DNA of 56,223 nucleotides from Pseudomonadota bacterium (lineage in GTDB: Bacteria > Myxococcota_A > UBA9160 > SZUA-336). The notes beneath the pieces are model-generated. The model ran no database searches and was not told the DNA's origin. It worked only from the letters and a program-made list of their open reading frames with translations. Made by a program: the position numbers and the translations under genes. Shown here one piece after another: positions 7,939-16,784 of the stretch; within the stretch, counting starts at the first letter, position 1, and each line of letters opens with the position of its first letter. The stretch lies in contig QJZC01000030.1 of assembly GCA_003247575.1 (NCBI GenBank), positions 1 through 56,223 on the forward strand, read 5' to 3'.

Positions 7939-9432
7939 GTGCAGCCAAGCTCGAGCTCCATCGTGATCTCGGCCGGAATGGCCTCGGCGCAGGGCAACCT
8001 GGCACGCGTCGCACGCACGGGTACACCGCTCCCTCCACGACCGGCTCCCTTCCAAGACCCGCGCGGCCCGAAGCCCGACGACCGAACCTGGTGGGCGCAT
8101 CCAGCGCTAGACGTGCCCGAGGAGCTGCACGGTCGAGCTCGCTGGATGCGCTTGATGCGCCTGGCGCTAGAGGAGTGTCTCTCCGGCGAAGAGCTGCACG
8201 TCGATACCCCGCTGATCCTGTGCTCGAGCAATGGAGCCGCGCATGACTTCGATCCCGATCAATGGACGACCGCCTTCGACACGCGCGCACTGCTCGGCGG
8301 CACACCGTGGGCAGGCACGGCGCCGCCCATCGTGAGCGGCTCGTGCGCCTCGGGACTGCAAGGACTCTGGCTGGCCCACCACGCGCTCGCGGCCGGTGCC
8401 CGCGAAGTCGTGGTGCTCGCCGTGGACATCCTGTCGGCTGGTTCGCAGCGCAACTTCGAGTCGCTGCGGGTGCTCGCACGCAATCGCGTGGGCCCCTGGC
8501 AACCCGGGTCCCAGGGGTTCTTGCCCGGCGAAGCGGCCGTGGCGCTTCGACTCCGCCCGCCCTCGAGCGACATGCTCGGACTCAGGCTGCATGGCCCGCG
8601 ACTCGATCTCGATCTTCGCACCAACGACGGCCTCGAACGTCTGCTCCGTTCCGCGGCCGCTCACCCCGAGGTCGTTCTGGGCCAGGGAACCGGTCCGTCT
8701 TCGACCGACCGAGAAGAGCTCGAAGCCCTGCGTGCGCTGCCTCCGACGCTCCCGATCTCGACTCCCTTGCACGCCTTTGGACATACGCTCGGAGCATCCT
8801 CCCTCCTCTCGCTAGCCCTTCTCTTGCAGGGTGCAACCGTGACACTCCCCGCGGACAAGGCTTTCGATGGACGCCCCATGCTCGCGACCCTGCCACCCCG
8901 CGCACGTGCGCTGATTCTGTGCCGTGCACTCGGAGGCGCTTGCGGTGTTTTGTCTACATCCCATTCTCTCGGGGACGGCGCCTCCAGCACCTTCCCTTCG
9001 GAAGGCGCTTGCACGCGCTCGGCCGCGCTACGTTCCGCACCCGACGTGCGACCTACGCCGGTGGCGACTCCCGCCCTGCGCGCGATCCTGCAGGATGCGG
9101 TGGTGCACCGTCCAACCGCGCGTCCCGAAGCCTTGCTCGTTCGGCTCGAGCACCCCCTCCTCCCCCCGCAACGTGCACGCTTCGGCGATCGACTGTTACC
9201 GAGCGCGGTGCTCGAGATGACGCCCGGACACATCGCGTTGCGCATTGCTCGCGAATGGGGGTTCTCCGGGCCCGCGATGTGCATCGTCGGCGATGTCGAT
9301 GCCCCGCTCCCCCTGCATATTGCGGCGAGTCGACGTTTCTGCGTAGTATCGGTGCGTGGGAGCGGAGAGCAGAGAGATGTGCGCTGGTCCACTCGCGAGT
9401 GCGCGCACACCCGGTGCGGGACTGCTGACTGA
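7939..9432 (+). CDS. beta-ketoacyl synthase-like protein with altered active site
   Basis: 497 residues. The first ~330 form a thiolase-fold ketosynthase with nucleophile C136 (SGSCASGLQG) and a C-terminal histidine H282 (AFGHTLGASS). The usual first histidine (xxHGTGT) is replaced by Q249 in VVLGQGTGPSS. The last ~130 residues (LLPSAVLEMTPGHIALRIAR, then FSGPAMCIVG) resemble the N-terminal part of a second KS-like domain (PF13723 type). A Cys-Gln-His site suggests a decarboxylating or chain-initiating role rather than normal condensation, which is an inference. GTG start 7939; first gene of the plus-strand cluster, its 3' end overlapping the SDR gene. Confidence 0.82.
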   Translation: MQPSSSSIVISAGMASAQGNLARVARTGTPLPPRPAPFQDPRGPKPDDRTWWAHPALDVPEELHGRARWMRLMRLALEECLSGEELHVDTPLILCSSNGAAHDFDPDQWTTAFDTRALLGGTPWAGTAPPIVSGSCASGLQGLWLAHHALAAGAREVVVLAVDILSAGSQRNFESLRVLARNRVGPWQPGSQGFLPGEAAVALRLRPPSSDMLGLRLHGPRLDLDLRTNDGLERLLRSAAAHPEVVLGQGTGPSSTDREELEALRALPPTLPISTPLHAFGHTLGASSLLSLALLLQGATVTLPADKAFDGRPMLATLPPRARALILCRALGGACGVLSTSHSLGDGASSTFPSEGACTRSAALRSAPDVRPTPVATPALRAILQDAVVHRPTARPEALLVRLEHPLLPPQRARFGDRLLPSAVLEMTPGHIALRIAREWGFSGPAMCIVGDVDAPLPLHIAASRRFCVVSVRGSGEQRDVRWSTRECAHTRCGTAD

Positions 9433-10159
9433 TCAGCGCATGCTCGTAACCGGTGGTTCGGGTGGCATCGGAAGTGCGATCTGCACAGTCGCTGCTCGAG
9501 AGGGAGCGCGCGTCGCCTTCACCTGGAGCACCAACGAGACCTGCGCCAAGCAGACCGAGAGCCAGGTCCTGGCGTACGGCGACTGCCTCGCGATCCATGC
9601 GGACCTGCGCGACAGAAGTGCTGCGGCTCGAATCGTCGGGAGCGTGGAGCAGGCCTGGGGCGGCATCGATGTCCTGGTCAACAATGCCGCGGTGAGCGAG
9701 GCCATTCCGTTCATTCTTCTCGACGACGACGAGGTCGACGAGCTGTTCGAGGTCAACGTCCTCTCCGCGCTACGACTCACTCGCCTGAGCGCCAAGTCCA
9801 TGATCCGGCAGAAGCGAGGACGCATCGTCAACATCAGCTCCATCACCGGCTCTCGCTGCATCCCAGGCCCGGTCCACTATGCCATGAGCAAGGGTGCGCT
9901 CGAGGGCATGACGCGCAGTCTCGCACACGAGCTCGGTCCCTACGGAATCCTGGTGAACGCCATCGCAGCCGGAATCTACGAAGGCGGGCTCAAGACGACG
10001 ATTCCGGAGCGACACCAGGCGCGCTACCTCGACGCCTGCTCGCTGTCGCGCTTCGGACGCCCCGAAGAATGCGCGGAGCTGGTCTGCTTTCTCGCATCCA
10101 GCCGAAATACCTACGTCAATGGTGCAGTGGTCTTCAGCGATGGAGGCACACTGGGGTGA
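9377..10159 (+). CDS. SDR reductase, FabG-like 3-oxoacyl-ACP reductase
   Basis: 260 residues. The NAD(P) site VTGGSGGIG is near residue 24, NNAA follows, and the SDR triad is S155 (NISSITG), Y168 and K172 (HYAMSKGAL). The C-terminal NAIAAGIYEGG and SDGGTLG match FabG proteins. ATG 9377 follows GGAGAGCAGAGAG; a GTG at 9356 is an alternative. The 5' end overlaps the preceding KS-like gene and the 3' end overlaps the radical SAM gene. It is expected to reduce the beta-keto group of ACP-bound chains made by the neighbouring synthases. Confidence 0.92.
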   Translation: MCAGPLASARTPGAGLLTDQRMLVTGGSGGIGSAICTVAAREGARVAFTWSTNETCAKQTESQVLAYGDCLAIHADLRDRSAAARIVGSVEQAWGGIDVLVNNAAVSEAIPFILLDDDEVDELFEVNVLSALRLTRLSAKSMIRQKRGRIVNISSITGSRCIPGPVHYAMSKGALEGMTRSLAHELGPYGILVNAIAAGIYEGGLKTTIPERHQARYLDACSLSRFGRPEECAELVCFLASSRNTYVNGAVVFSDGGTLG

Positions 10160-11705
10160 GGAGTCCGTCATCTCCACGCAATCAGCCGCCTCGGAGTGCT
10201 GCGCGCCCAGGCCAGACCGGCAGCGTGCAGAAGCTTTCTTCAGCTACACCCGCTCGATCTGTCCAACCTGTCGGGATGTGATCGACGCGCACATCGTCTT
10301 CCGCGATGGCCGCGTGCTCATGCAGAAGAAGTGCCCCAAGCACGGCGCTTTCGAGACCGAGGTATCGAGCGACGCGCAATACTACGTCGAGTCGCTCGGC
10401 TACACCAAACCCGGCACCCTGCCGCTGCGCTTCGATACGCGCGTCGCCCACGGCTGCCCGCTCGATTGCGGACTCTGCGAAGACCACCTGCAGCACACGT
10501 GTTCTCCCATCCTCGAGATCAACGACGTCTGCGATCTGACCTGTCCGGTGTGCATCGTGCGCAATCAGCAGGGCTACTCGATGTCGCTCGAGAGCTTCCA
10601 GCACGCGGTGGACAAGCTGATCGAGGCCGAGGGCGAGCTGCCGATCCTGCTGCTCTCCGGGGGCGAGCCAACGCTTCACCCCCGGTTCTTCGAGTTCTGT
10701 GACTACGTGCTGCGCGGTCCGCACGCGGGCAAGGTGCGGCGCCTGCTGATCTCGAGTCACGGGCGCAAGATCGCGAACAACCCGCGCTTCGCCGAACGCT
10801 TCAAGCAGTCGGGCGCGTACCTGTCGCTGCAGCTCGACTCGCTTCGTCCGGGAGTCTACGACAAGCTGCGCGGCGTCGAGCTCCTGGACATGAAGCTCCA
10901 GTGCCTCGACAAGGTGAAGGAGCTCGACATTCCGACGGTGCTCGTGCCGACCATCTCCAAGGGCGACAACTGCGCGGAGCTCGGCGCGTTGATCGAGCTC
11001 GGTCTGGGACTCGATCAGGTCTCGAGCATCGTGTTCCAGCCGATGGCGCACACGGGAGATGGAGGCGACGGCTTCCACACCAACCCCGCGGGACATCGGC
11101 TCACCATGCCCGAGGTCCATCAGCTGATCGAAGAGCAGACAGGCTGGCTCCGCCGGGAGCACTTCCATCCGGTTCCGTGCTCGCACCCGAGCTGCTACAC
11201 CGCGACCTACCTGTTCCGTTTGCGCGACGGGCGCTACGTGCCGCTGCCCGAGTTCGTCGACGTGCGTCAGTACTTGGATGCGATGACCAACCAGGCGATT
11301 CTGCGCACCGACGACAAGCTCGAGCGCATGTTGCTCGACGCGATCACGGAGCTGTGGTCGGCGACCAAGGTCGGCGAGGACTCGCAGCTGGTGCTCCACT
11401 CGCTGAAGGACTTCCTGAAGCAGACCTTCAACTCGCGCAATCCGCTCACTCCCGTCGAGATCGAGCGTCGCACGGAGCTGCAGAGCAAGGCGATTTTCAT
11501 CCACTCCTTCATGGACCCGTTCGACCTGGATGTCGCGCGGCTCAAGAAGTGTTGCACGCACTACGTCATGCCGGACGGCCGGCTCATGCCGGGCTGTTCC
11601 TACAACAATCTGTATCGCCAGTCGGATCCGCGCTTCTTCCCGAAGGCGCAGGCCCGCACCCCAGCGCCGGTACTGATCTCGGAGAGCGAGATCCTGGATG
11701 CATGA
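10119..11705 (+). CDS. radical SAM enzyme related to tetraether lipid synthase (Tes/MJ0619 family)
   Basis: 528 residues from ATG 10119 (ATG 10140 is equally possible; both overlap the SDR gene). The radical SAM cluster motif is C138-C142-C145 (CDLTCPVC), with LLLSGGEPT downstream. Before it lie extra cysteine sets: C48/C51/C72 (ICPTCRD, KKCPKHG) and GCPLDCGLC with HTC (C113, C117, C120, C128). This arrangement is characteristic of the MJ0619/Tes group, whose archaeal member joins lipid tails by C-C bonds; bacterial homologues are implicated in membrane-spanning lipids. The C-terminal part (KKCCTHYVMPDGRLMPGC) also fits. Its place between fatty-acid-type genes supports an acyl-chain substrate. 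The exact reaction is an inference. Confidence 0.88.
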   Translation: MVQWSSAMEAHWGEESVISTQSAASECCAPRPDRQRAEAFFSYTRSICPTCRDVIDAHIVFRDGRVLMQKKCPKHGAFETEVSSDAQYYVESLGYTKPGTLPLRFDTRVAHGCPLDCGLCEDHLQHTCSPILEINDVCDLTCPVCIVRNQQGYSMSLESFQHAVDKLIEAEGELPILLLSGGEPTLHPRFFEFCDYVLRGPHAGKVRRLLISSHGRKIANNPRFAERFKQSGAYLSLQLDSLRPGVYDKLRGVELLDMKLQCLDKVKELDIPTVLVPTISKGDNCAELGALIELGLGLDQVSSIVFQPMAHTGDGGDGFHTNPAGHRLTMPEVHQLIEEQTGWLRREHFHPVPCSHPSCYTATYLFRLRDGRYVPLPEFVDVRQYLDAMTNQAILRTDDKLERMLLDAITELWSATKVGEDSQLVLHSLKDFLKQTFNSRNPLTPVEIERRTELQSKAIFIHSFMDPFDLDVARLKKCCTHYVMPDGRLMPGCSYNNLYRQSDPRFFPKAQARTPAPVLISESEILDA

Positions 11706-12027
11706 GGCCATCGGCATGGACGACTCCGACACCATCCGCGAGCTGCGCAGCTTGATCCTGCGCGCCGCTCCCGATGAGGAGCAGGCGCGTCCCATCGAAG
11801 CCTGCTCCGAGGATCAGAGACTCGACGAGGTGATCCCGTTCTCGTCGCTGATTCTGCTGGGGACCGTCGTGGCGATCGAAGACCGCTACCGGATCGAAGT
11901 CACCCGCGACGATCTGGAGCGGGCGACCGAAGGTGGGCTGTGTCTGCGCCAGCTGGCCAGGCTCGTGCGCCGCGCGGTAGAGACCAGCACCGGCCCCCCC
12001 AGGGAGGCAGGCTCCTGTTCCTCGTAG
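11698..12027 (+). CDS. acyl carrier protein (first of two)
   Basis: 109 residues. The helical pattern and the region EVIPFSSLILLG followed by EDRYRIEV match the phosphopantetheine helix of carrier proteins, with the attachment serine at about 49-50. The usual DSL is read here as SSL, so the acidic residue before serine is missing. ATG 11698 overlaps the radical SAM stop by 8 bases; ATG 11716 would drop six residues. The tail after about residue 88 is low-complexity. Probably carries the chain on which the adjacent enzymes act. Confidence 0.75.
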   Translation: MHEAIGMDDSDTIRELRSLILRAAPDEEQARPIEACSEDQRLDEVIPFSSLILLGTVVAIEDRYRIEVTRDDLERATEGGLCLRQLARLVRRAVETSTGPPREAGSCSS

Positions 12028-12035
12028 CTGCGGCG

Positions 12036-12755
12036 GTGCTCGACGACGTCGCCGAGCTGCGGGCCAGCGCGCCCGATGTCTGGCGCTCGGTGCGCCGCTT
12101 CAACACCCCCGTTCAGCTGGCGGTGGGGGTCGCGCAAAGGCTCGCGAGCTCGACTCTCGACCGTTCGAACGCGGACCTGGTCGCACTCGCTCCATGTCAG
12201 GCAGGGTCGCCGGAGTTGTATCGATCGGCGAGCGAGCTCGCGGCTTATGACGATCGCGTGGGCCGCGGTTTCCGCCTGAATCCGACCTACACGCTTCACG
12301 CCGTGGACAACCTGGCGCTCTCCGCAGTTTCGATCGCGTTCGGCAATCGCGCCTGCGGGATGGGATTCGGAGGCGCCGCGGGACAAGCGTGGGAAGCGCT
12401 CGAGTGGATCCAGCAACGCATGGCGGAGGCTTCCTCGGTCGAGGCTCTCCTGTTCGCGGGAGACCAGGAGGATTCGAAGAGGGGCAGCGCGGCCCTCGGC
12501 GCAGGTCTCCTGCTGAGCAACCAACCTACGAGGTTCGCGGATACGGACCGCAGGGTCGAGCTCTCCGGGCTCGAGTGGTCACCCACGGCGGAAGGGCCCC
12601 GCGTGCAGCCGCATGCGGCGCGAGGCTTGGCAGAACTGCTTTCGGCACTGGATCGCGCGGAGCTCGGTGAGTTCAGATACAGCGTGCCCGTCGATCAGAC
12701 CGACGGTCGATCACGGGTCGAGCTGCGGGGGGTCATCTCGTGCAGCGCGTCGTAG
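12036..12755 (+). CDS. ketosynthase-like protein lacking the active-site cysteine
   Basis: About 239 residues from GTG 12036; a CTG at 12014, 8 bases after GGGAGG, is an alternative start. The pattern matches the beta-ketoacyl-synthase N-terminal family (PF13723): RRFNTPVQLAVGVAQRLA, NPTYTLHAVDNLALSAVSI, GFGGAAGQAWEA. Aligned on the nucleophile elbow, the normal ACASG reads GGAAG, so the cysteine is absent. In known systems such proteins pair with an active KS as chain-length or priming partners. It overlaps the following full KS by 16 bases, which suggests a heterodimer; that is inferred. Confidence 0.72.
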   Translation: MLDDVAELRASAPDVWRSVRRFNTPVQLAVGVAQRLASSTLDRSNADLVALAPCQAGSPELYRSASELAAYDDRVGRGFRLNPTYTLHAVDNLALSAVSIAFGNRACGMGFGGAAGQAWEALEWIQQRMAEASSVEALLFAGDQEDSKRGSAALGAGLLLSNQPTRFADTDRRVELSGLEWSPTAEGPRVQPHAARGLAELLSALDRAELGEFRYSVPVDQTDGRSRVELRGVISCSAS

Positions 12756-13879
12756 TCACCGGCGTCGGCGCCGTTTGCGCGCTGGGGTCGAGCCCGGACA
12801 CGATCTGGAAGGGGCTGCTCGAGAACCGCTCGGGAATCCGCCGTCTACTCGAGCTGGCGCGGGCTGGAGCGCGCTCCACGGCAGGCGGCGCCATCGAGTC
12901 AGACCCCGCCCACGAAGGCGACCTCGATCGCTCGCTCCCTGAACGAGCGATCGCACAGGCACTCGCACAGTCCGAGGCAACCCGCGGGGCCGCGGGGTTG
13001 TGCTGGTCCACCGGGCTCGACACGCTCCGACTCTCGCACGGTGCGACGATCCATCGCTCGTCGGGTGAAGCCTTCCAACAGCTTGCGCAGCACTTCGGCA
13101 GACCGCGGCGCATGATCGCGGTCGCATGCGCCTCGGGGACCCAGGCGATCGGCGAAGCCTACCGCGAGATCCGCTCGGGACGACTCGACGTGTGCGTCGC
13201 CGGCGGCTCGAGTGCGATGTTGAGCGCCTGCTACACCGTTGGATTCGACGCGCTCGGCGCCATCGCGGTCGACCGCCCCGACGAGGACCCGGCAGATGCC
13301 TGCAAACCCTTCGACCGCGCGCGGCGAGGCTTCGTCCTGGGTGATGGAGCGGCCGCCCTGGTGCTCGAGAGCGCCACGAGCGCGCAGGTGCGAGGTGCCC
13401 GCAGCCTGGGCGAGATCGTGGGTTTTGGAACCAGCCAGGACGCCTTCGATCTGAATCGTCCACCGGACGATGGATGCGGCGCCGAGCTCTGCATTCGCCG
13501 AACCCTTGCAGACGCCGCGCTGGATGCGGCGGAGATCGACGTGGTGAATGCACACGGAACCGCAACCGCAATCGGAGATCTGGCCGAAGCTCGCGCGCTG
13601 GCGCGCGTCTTCGGGCGGCGCGCACCCGTGCACAGTGTGAAGGGCGCCCTCGGACACACCATGTCCGCGGCCGGGGCGATCGAGGCGATGGTTGCACTGC
13701 AAGTCTGCAGCACAGGCTACGTTCCGCCGACGCGGAACCTGGTATCGCCGGATCCGCGCTGCGAGCTGGATCTGATCCAGCAGTCGCCCCGCTCGCTCGA
13801 CGTGAGGCGCGTCCTGTCCACGTCCTTTGGCATGGGCGGCCAGAATGCTGCCCTGATCCTGGAGAGACCTACGCGATGA
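12740..13879 (+). CDS. 3-oxoacyl-ACP synthase, FabF-like, complete active site
   Basis: 379 residues, a full-length condensing enzyme with the classical triad: C130 (AVACASGTQA), H272 (NAHGTATAIGD) and H306 (GALGHTMSAAGA). The C-terminal TSFGMGGQNAALIL is typical of FabF. GTG 12740 lies inside the 3' end of the KS-like gene, and the stop shares ATGA with the next ACP gene, so the trio is probably translationally coupled. It catalyses decarboxylative elongation of ACP-bound chains and is the only canonical elongating KS in the cluster. Confidence 0.93.
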   Translation: MQRVVVTGVGAVCALGSSPDTIWKGLLENRSGIRRLLELARAGARSTAGGAIESDPAHEGDLDRSLPERAIAQALAQSEATRGAAGLCWSTGLDTLRLSHGATIHRSSGEAFQQLAQHFGRPRRMIAVACASGTQAIGEAYREIRSGRLDVCVAGGSSAMLSACYTVGFDALGAIAVDRPDEDPADACKPFDRARRGFVLGDGAAALVLESATSAQVRGARSLGEIVGFGTSQDAFDLNRPPDDGCGAELCIRRTLADAALDAAEIDVVNAHGTATAIGDLAEARALARVFGRRAPVHSVKGALGHTMSAAGAIEAMVALQVCSTGYVPPTRNLVSPDPRCELDLIQQSPRSLDVRRVLSTSFGMGGQNAALILERPTR

Positions 13880-14325
13880 CTCTGCCCGACACCGCTCCGC
13901 GCATCCACCCTCCCGACCCCGAACCGCGCGATGGGGACGGCTCGACCTGCGAGACTCTGGTGAGGATCATTCGAGATACACTCGCGCTCTCCGAAAGCGA
14001 GCTCGTCGCCACGGATCAGCTGTTGTTCTATGACCTGGGGTTCACGTCGATGGACCTGGTGGACTTTCTGTTCCGGATCGAGGACGAGCTGCAGGTGCAG
14101 ATCTCCGAGGAGACGATCTCGACGCTCGCGCGCGAGAGCATGGACGAGAGCGAGTTCGCCCGCGACGGAACCCTCACCCCGGCAGGACGCGAATGCCTGA
14201 TGCAACTGCTCTCGGACACACCGCGCGACTGCTTTCCCGAGGTGATCGAGCTCCAGACCCTGCCGCGCTACTGCACCGTGGCGGCGGTGGCCCGGATCGT
14301 CGATCGGATGCGGCCCCGGAGTTAG
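13876..14325 (+). CDS. acyl carrier protein with C-terminal extension (second of two)
   Basis: 149 residues. The carrier domain is clear: DLGFTSMDLVDFLFRIEDEL, with phosphopantetheine serine S58. ATG 13876 overlaps the KS stop (ATGA). After about residue 95 there is an extra ~50-residue tail with GTLTPAGRECLMQL and CTVAAVARIVDRM. Normal ACPs are near 80 residues. Similar long ACPs occur in specialised lipid clusters; the role of the tail is unknown. Confidence 0.88.
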   Translation: MTLPDTAPRIHPPDPEPRDGDGSTCETLVRIIRDTLALSESELVATDQLLFYDLGFTSMDLVDFLFRIEDELQVQISEETISTLARESMDESEFARDGTLTPAGRECLMQLLSDTPRDCFPEVIELQTLPRYCTVAAVARIVDRMRPRS

Positions 14326-14326
14326 C

Positions 14327-14788
14327 GTGTTCGAATTCATTCAGGCGATCTCGATCGACGCATCGGCCAAGCAGGCGTTCGGACGTGCATACGTTCCCGC
14401 CGAGTCGCCGCAGTTCGCGGATCACTTTCCGGGCCGCATCGTGCTGCCCGGAACCACGGGGCTCGAGCTCGGGGCTCAGGTGGCCGGGCCCCTGGTGGAG
14501 ACAACAGCCACCGAGCGCGGACCGCATCGCTTAGCCATGCTGGCGATGGTGGAGCGATCGGTCTTTCGCGTGCCCATTCCGCTTCCCGCCGAGATCCGGA
14601 TCACGGCGCGGATCGAGCGAGAGCTCGGAAGCTCCATCCGCGTGGGGGTCGTGCTCGAACAGGGCGAGGAACGAGCGGCGACGGCTCGCCTGGTGATGCA
14701 GCTGATCGACGTTCCGCAGGGACAGTTCGGCCCTGCGCTCGCAGCGCGATCGAGGCGACTCGAGCGCTGGAAGTCCGCGTGGAGCTGA
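14327..14788 (+). CDS. hotdog-fold dehydratase, FabZ/FabA-like
   Basis: 153 residues. The dehydratase helix is visible as FADHFPGRIVLPGTTGLELG, with catalytic H33 and E47 in the expected spacing. The rest matches the hotdog strands. GTG start one base after the ACP stop. Expected to dehydrate 3-hydroxyacyl-ACP to enoyl-ACP. Residues after PG (TTG) differ from standard FabZ (VLI/VLQ), hinting at a different chain or channel. Confidence 0.85.
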   Translation: MFEFIQAISIDASAKQAFGRAYVPAESPQFADHFPGRIVLPGTTGLELGAQVAGPLVETTATERGPHRLAMLAMVERSVFRVPIPLPAEIRITARIERELGSSIRVGVVLEQGEERAATARLVMQLIDVPQGQFGPALAARSRRLERWKSAWS

Positions 14789-14804
14789 TGCGAGGGGCAG
14801 ACCG

Positions 14805-15719
14805 GTGAAGGCCGCCCGCGTCACGGCTTTGGGCGGATTGGGCGGTCTGGTTGTCGACGAGGTACCTGCACCGCGGCCGGGGCCAGACGAAGTGCTCGTG
14901 CAGGTACACGCCTGCGGCCTCAACTTCTCCGACGTGCTGCAGCGATCCGGAACCTATGTCGGCGGGCCGCGTCCACCGTTCGTCTCCGGTAGCGAAGCGT
15001 CCGGCGTGATTCAGGGCACCTCCGAACGCGTCGCACTGGTCGTCGAGACCGGCGCACATGCCGAGCTGGTTGCGGTTCCGCGTGCGCGCTGCATCCCCAT
15101 CCCCGACTCCATGAGCTTCGAAGCAGCGGCCGCTCTACCCGTCTCGTACCTGACGGCATACCACGCGCTGGTCACGTGCGCGCGAGCGCAGCCGGGGGAG
15201 TCGGTCGTGATCCTCGCGGCCGGGGGCAGCCTGGGCACCGCCGCGATTCAGATTGCGCGCTGTCTGGGACTGCATGTATGGGCGATTGCGTCGACGCCGC
15301 AGAACCGAGCGCTCGCCCGCGAGCTCGGTGCACACACGGCCCTCGCGTACGACCAGCTGGGTGACCTGCGCGCAGATCTGGTGATCGACGGCGTCGGAGG
15401 ACGGACCACGCAACGCATCCTGCGCCGCATGCGCCCGTTCGGCCGCCTGGTGCTGGTCGGCTGCGCGAGCGGCGACGTGCGCCCCCTGGACCCGATCGCG
15501 CTGATCCACCAACACCTCTCTGTTCTGGGCCTACACCTCGGCGTGATGCTCGAGTGTCCACACCTGATCCGCGACGCCACCGAACGGTTGCTGGTCTGGA
15601 TCGAGAAGGGCGAGATTCGCGTACAGGTGGGCGAGGTGCTTCCCCTCTCTCGGATCCGCGAGGCGCATACGCGGATGGCGGATCGCGCGCACAGCGGAAA
15701 GATCGTGCTCTGCCCATGA
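14805..15719 (+). CDS. MDR-family quinone/enoyl oxidoreductase
   Basis: 304 residues of the zinc-independent medium-chain dehydrogenase family. The N-terminal catalytic domain has HACGLNFSDVLQRSG; the Rossmann domain has VVILAAGGSLGTAAIQIA and ends with GKIVLCP. In type I synthases such domains are enoyl reductases, so it probably reduces enoyl chains made by the preceding dehydratase. GTG 14805 starts 17 bases after the dehydratase stop, and the stop overlaps the next gene by 4 bases. Confidence 0.9.
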   Translation: MKAARVTALGGLGGLVVDEVPAPRPGPDEVLVQVHACGLNFSDVLQRSGTYVGGPRPPFVSGSEASGVIQGTSERVALVVETGAHAELVAVPRARCIPIPDSMSFEAAAALPVSYLTAYHALVTCARAQPGESVVILAAGGSLGTAAIQIARCLGLHVWAIASTPQNRALARELGAHTALAYDQLGDLRADLVIDGVGGRTTQRILRRMRPFGRLVLVGCASGDVRPLDPIALIHQHLSVLGLHLGVMLECPHLIRDATERLLVWIEKGEIRVQVGEVLPLSRIREAHTRMADRAHSGKIVLCP

Positions 15720-16771
15720 CGCCTGCGCCCCACGTCGCCATTCTGGGCTCCGGCCCCGCCGGGCTCGCGATCGCGAGCTGCCTTCAGGATCTGCGGGTGA
15801 GCTTCACACTGCTCGAACGCGGCGACCGGATCGCTGCGGGAATTCGCAAGATCGATCCGCGGGTCGAGGTGCTGTCGCCGCTGCGACTCTCGCGCATCCC
15901 GGGCATGCAGAAGCGCGACACCGATCCCAGCTACGTGAACTTCGGCGAATACGTCGAGCGGATCGACCGAATGTGCGAGCAGCTCGCGCTCGAGGCCCGC
16001 ACCGGGACGGAAGTCCAGCGCGTTTGCGTCGGTCCGAAGGGCTTCGAGATCGAGTGCAGCGATGGCTCGAACTCGAACGCCACGCACGTGGTCAACGCCA
16101 CCGGAATCACGAGCCACCCAGTGCTGCCCGAAGCGTTCGAGCCCGAGCGAGCAACCTACCGCTGGCTGCACAGCCTGGACGTGCGCGCCGAAGATTTACG
16201 GGAATCGAGACGCCTGCTGATCGTCGGCGGTGGACAGTCCGCCGCCGAATGCATCGAGGAGTGGCTCGAGCTGCCAGCGTCGTCGCGCGGCTGCTGGCTG
16301 TCGCTCCGCTCGGGACTCCGCTCGGCACCACGGCGCATCCTCGGCATCGACGTGCACTACCTGATCTGGCCGTTCGAGTTCCTCGATGCTCGCTTCACCC
16401 CGCTCGATCCGCTCCGATTCCGCGATCCCATGCTCGGGTCCGCGGCCAAGCGTGCGATCCGCGACGGGCGCATCGAGTCCATCGGCGAGATCGAAGACTT
16501 CGGGGGAAACGCGCTGACCACGCGCGAGGGACAGCGGGTGGAGCCGGATCTGGTCGTCTTCGCGACCGGGTTCCGCTACGCGATGGATCATCTCGGCGAG
16601 CTCCTCGAGTTCGATGCGCGAGGATGGCCGCGCGTGCATCGCTGCGAGAGCCGCGAGACTCCCGGTCTGTATCTCCTGGGCATGCGGCACTCCTGTACGC
16701 TGGCATCCGCCTATCTGCGAGGCATCGCCCGGGATGCGCGCTCGATTGCGCGTCGCATCGCGGCGGTATGA
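15716..16771 (+). CDS. FAD/NAD(P)-binding monooxygenase-like flavoprotein
   Basis: 351 residues. FAD site GSGPAGLA at 11-18; a second dinucleotide site GGGQSAAE at 171-178; ATGFRY near 285; and the C-terminal GLYLLGMRHS. This two-Rossmann layout fits flavin-containing monooxygenase or ornithine-hydroxylase-like proteins. ATG 15716 overlaps the upstream stop. Proposed role: hydroxylation or Baeyer-Villiger-type oxidation of the cluster product. The substrate cannot be read from the sequence. Confidence 0.85.
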   Translation: MTPAPHVAILGSGPAGLAIASCLQDLRVSFTLLERGDRIAAGIRKIDPRVEVLSPLRLSRIPGMQKRDTDPSYVNFGEYVERIDRMCEQLALEARTGTEVQRVCVGPKGFEIECSDGSNSNATHVVNATGITSHPVLPEAFEPERATYRWLHSLDVRAEDLRESRRLLIVGGGQSAAECIEEWLELPASSRGCWLSLRSGLRSAPRRILGIDVHYLIWPFEFLDARFTPLDPLRFRDPMLGSAAKRAIRDGRIESIGEIEDFGGNALTTREGQRVEPDLVVFATGFRYAMDHLGELLEFDARGWPRVHRCESRETPGLYLLGMRHSCTLASAYLRGIARDARSIARRIAAV

Positions 16772-16784
16772 CAGGGTGAGCCGA

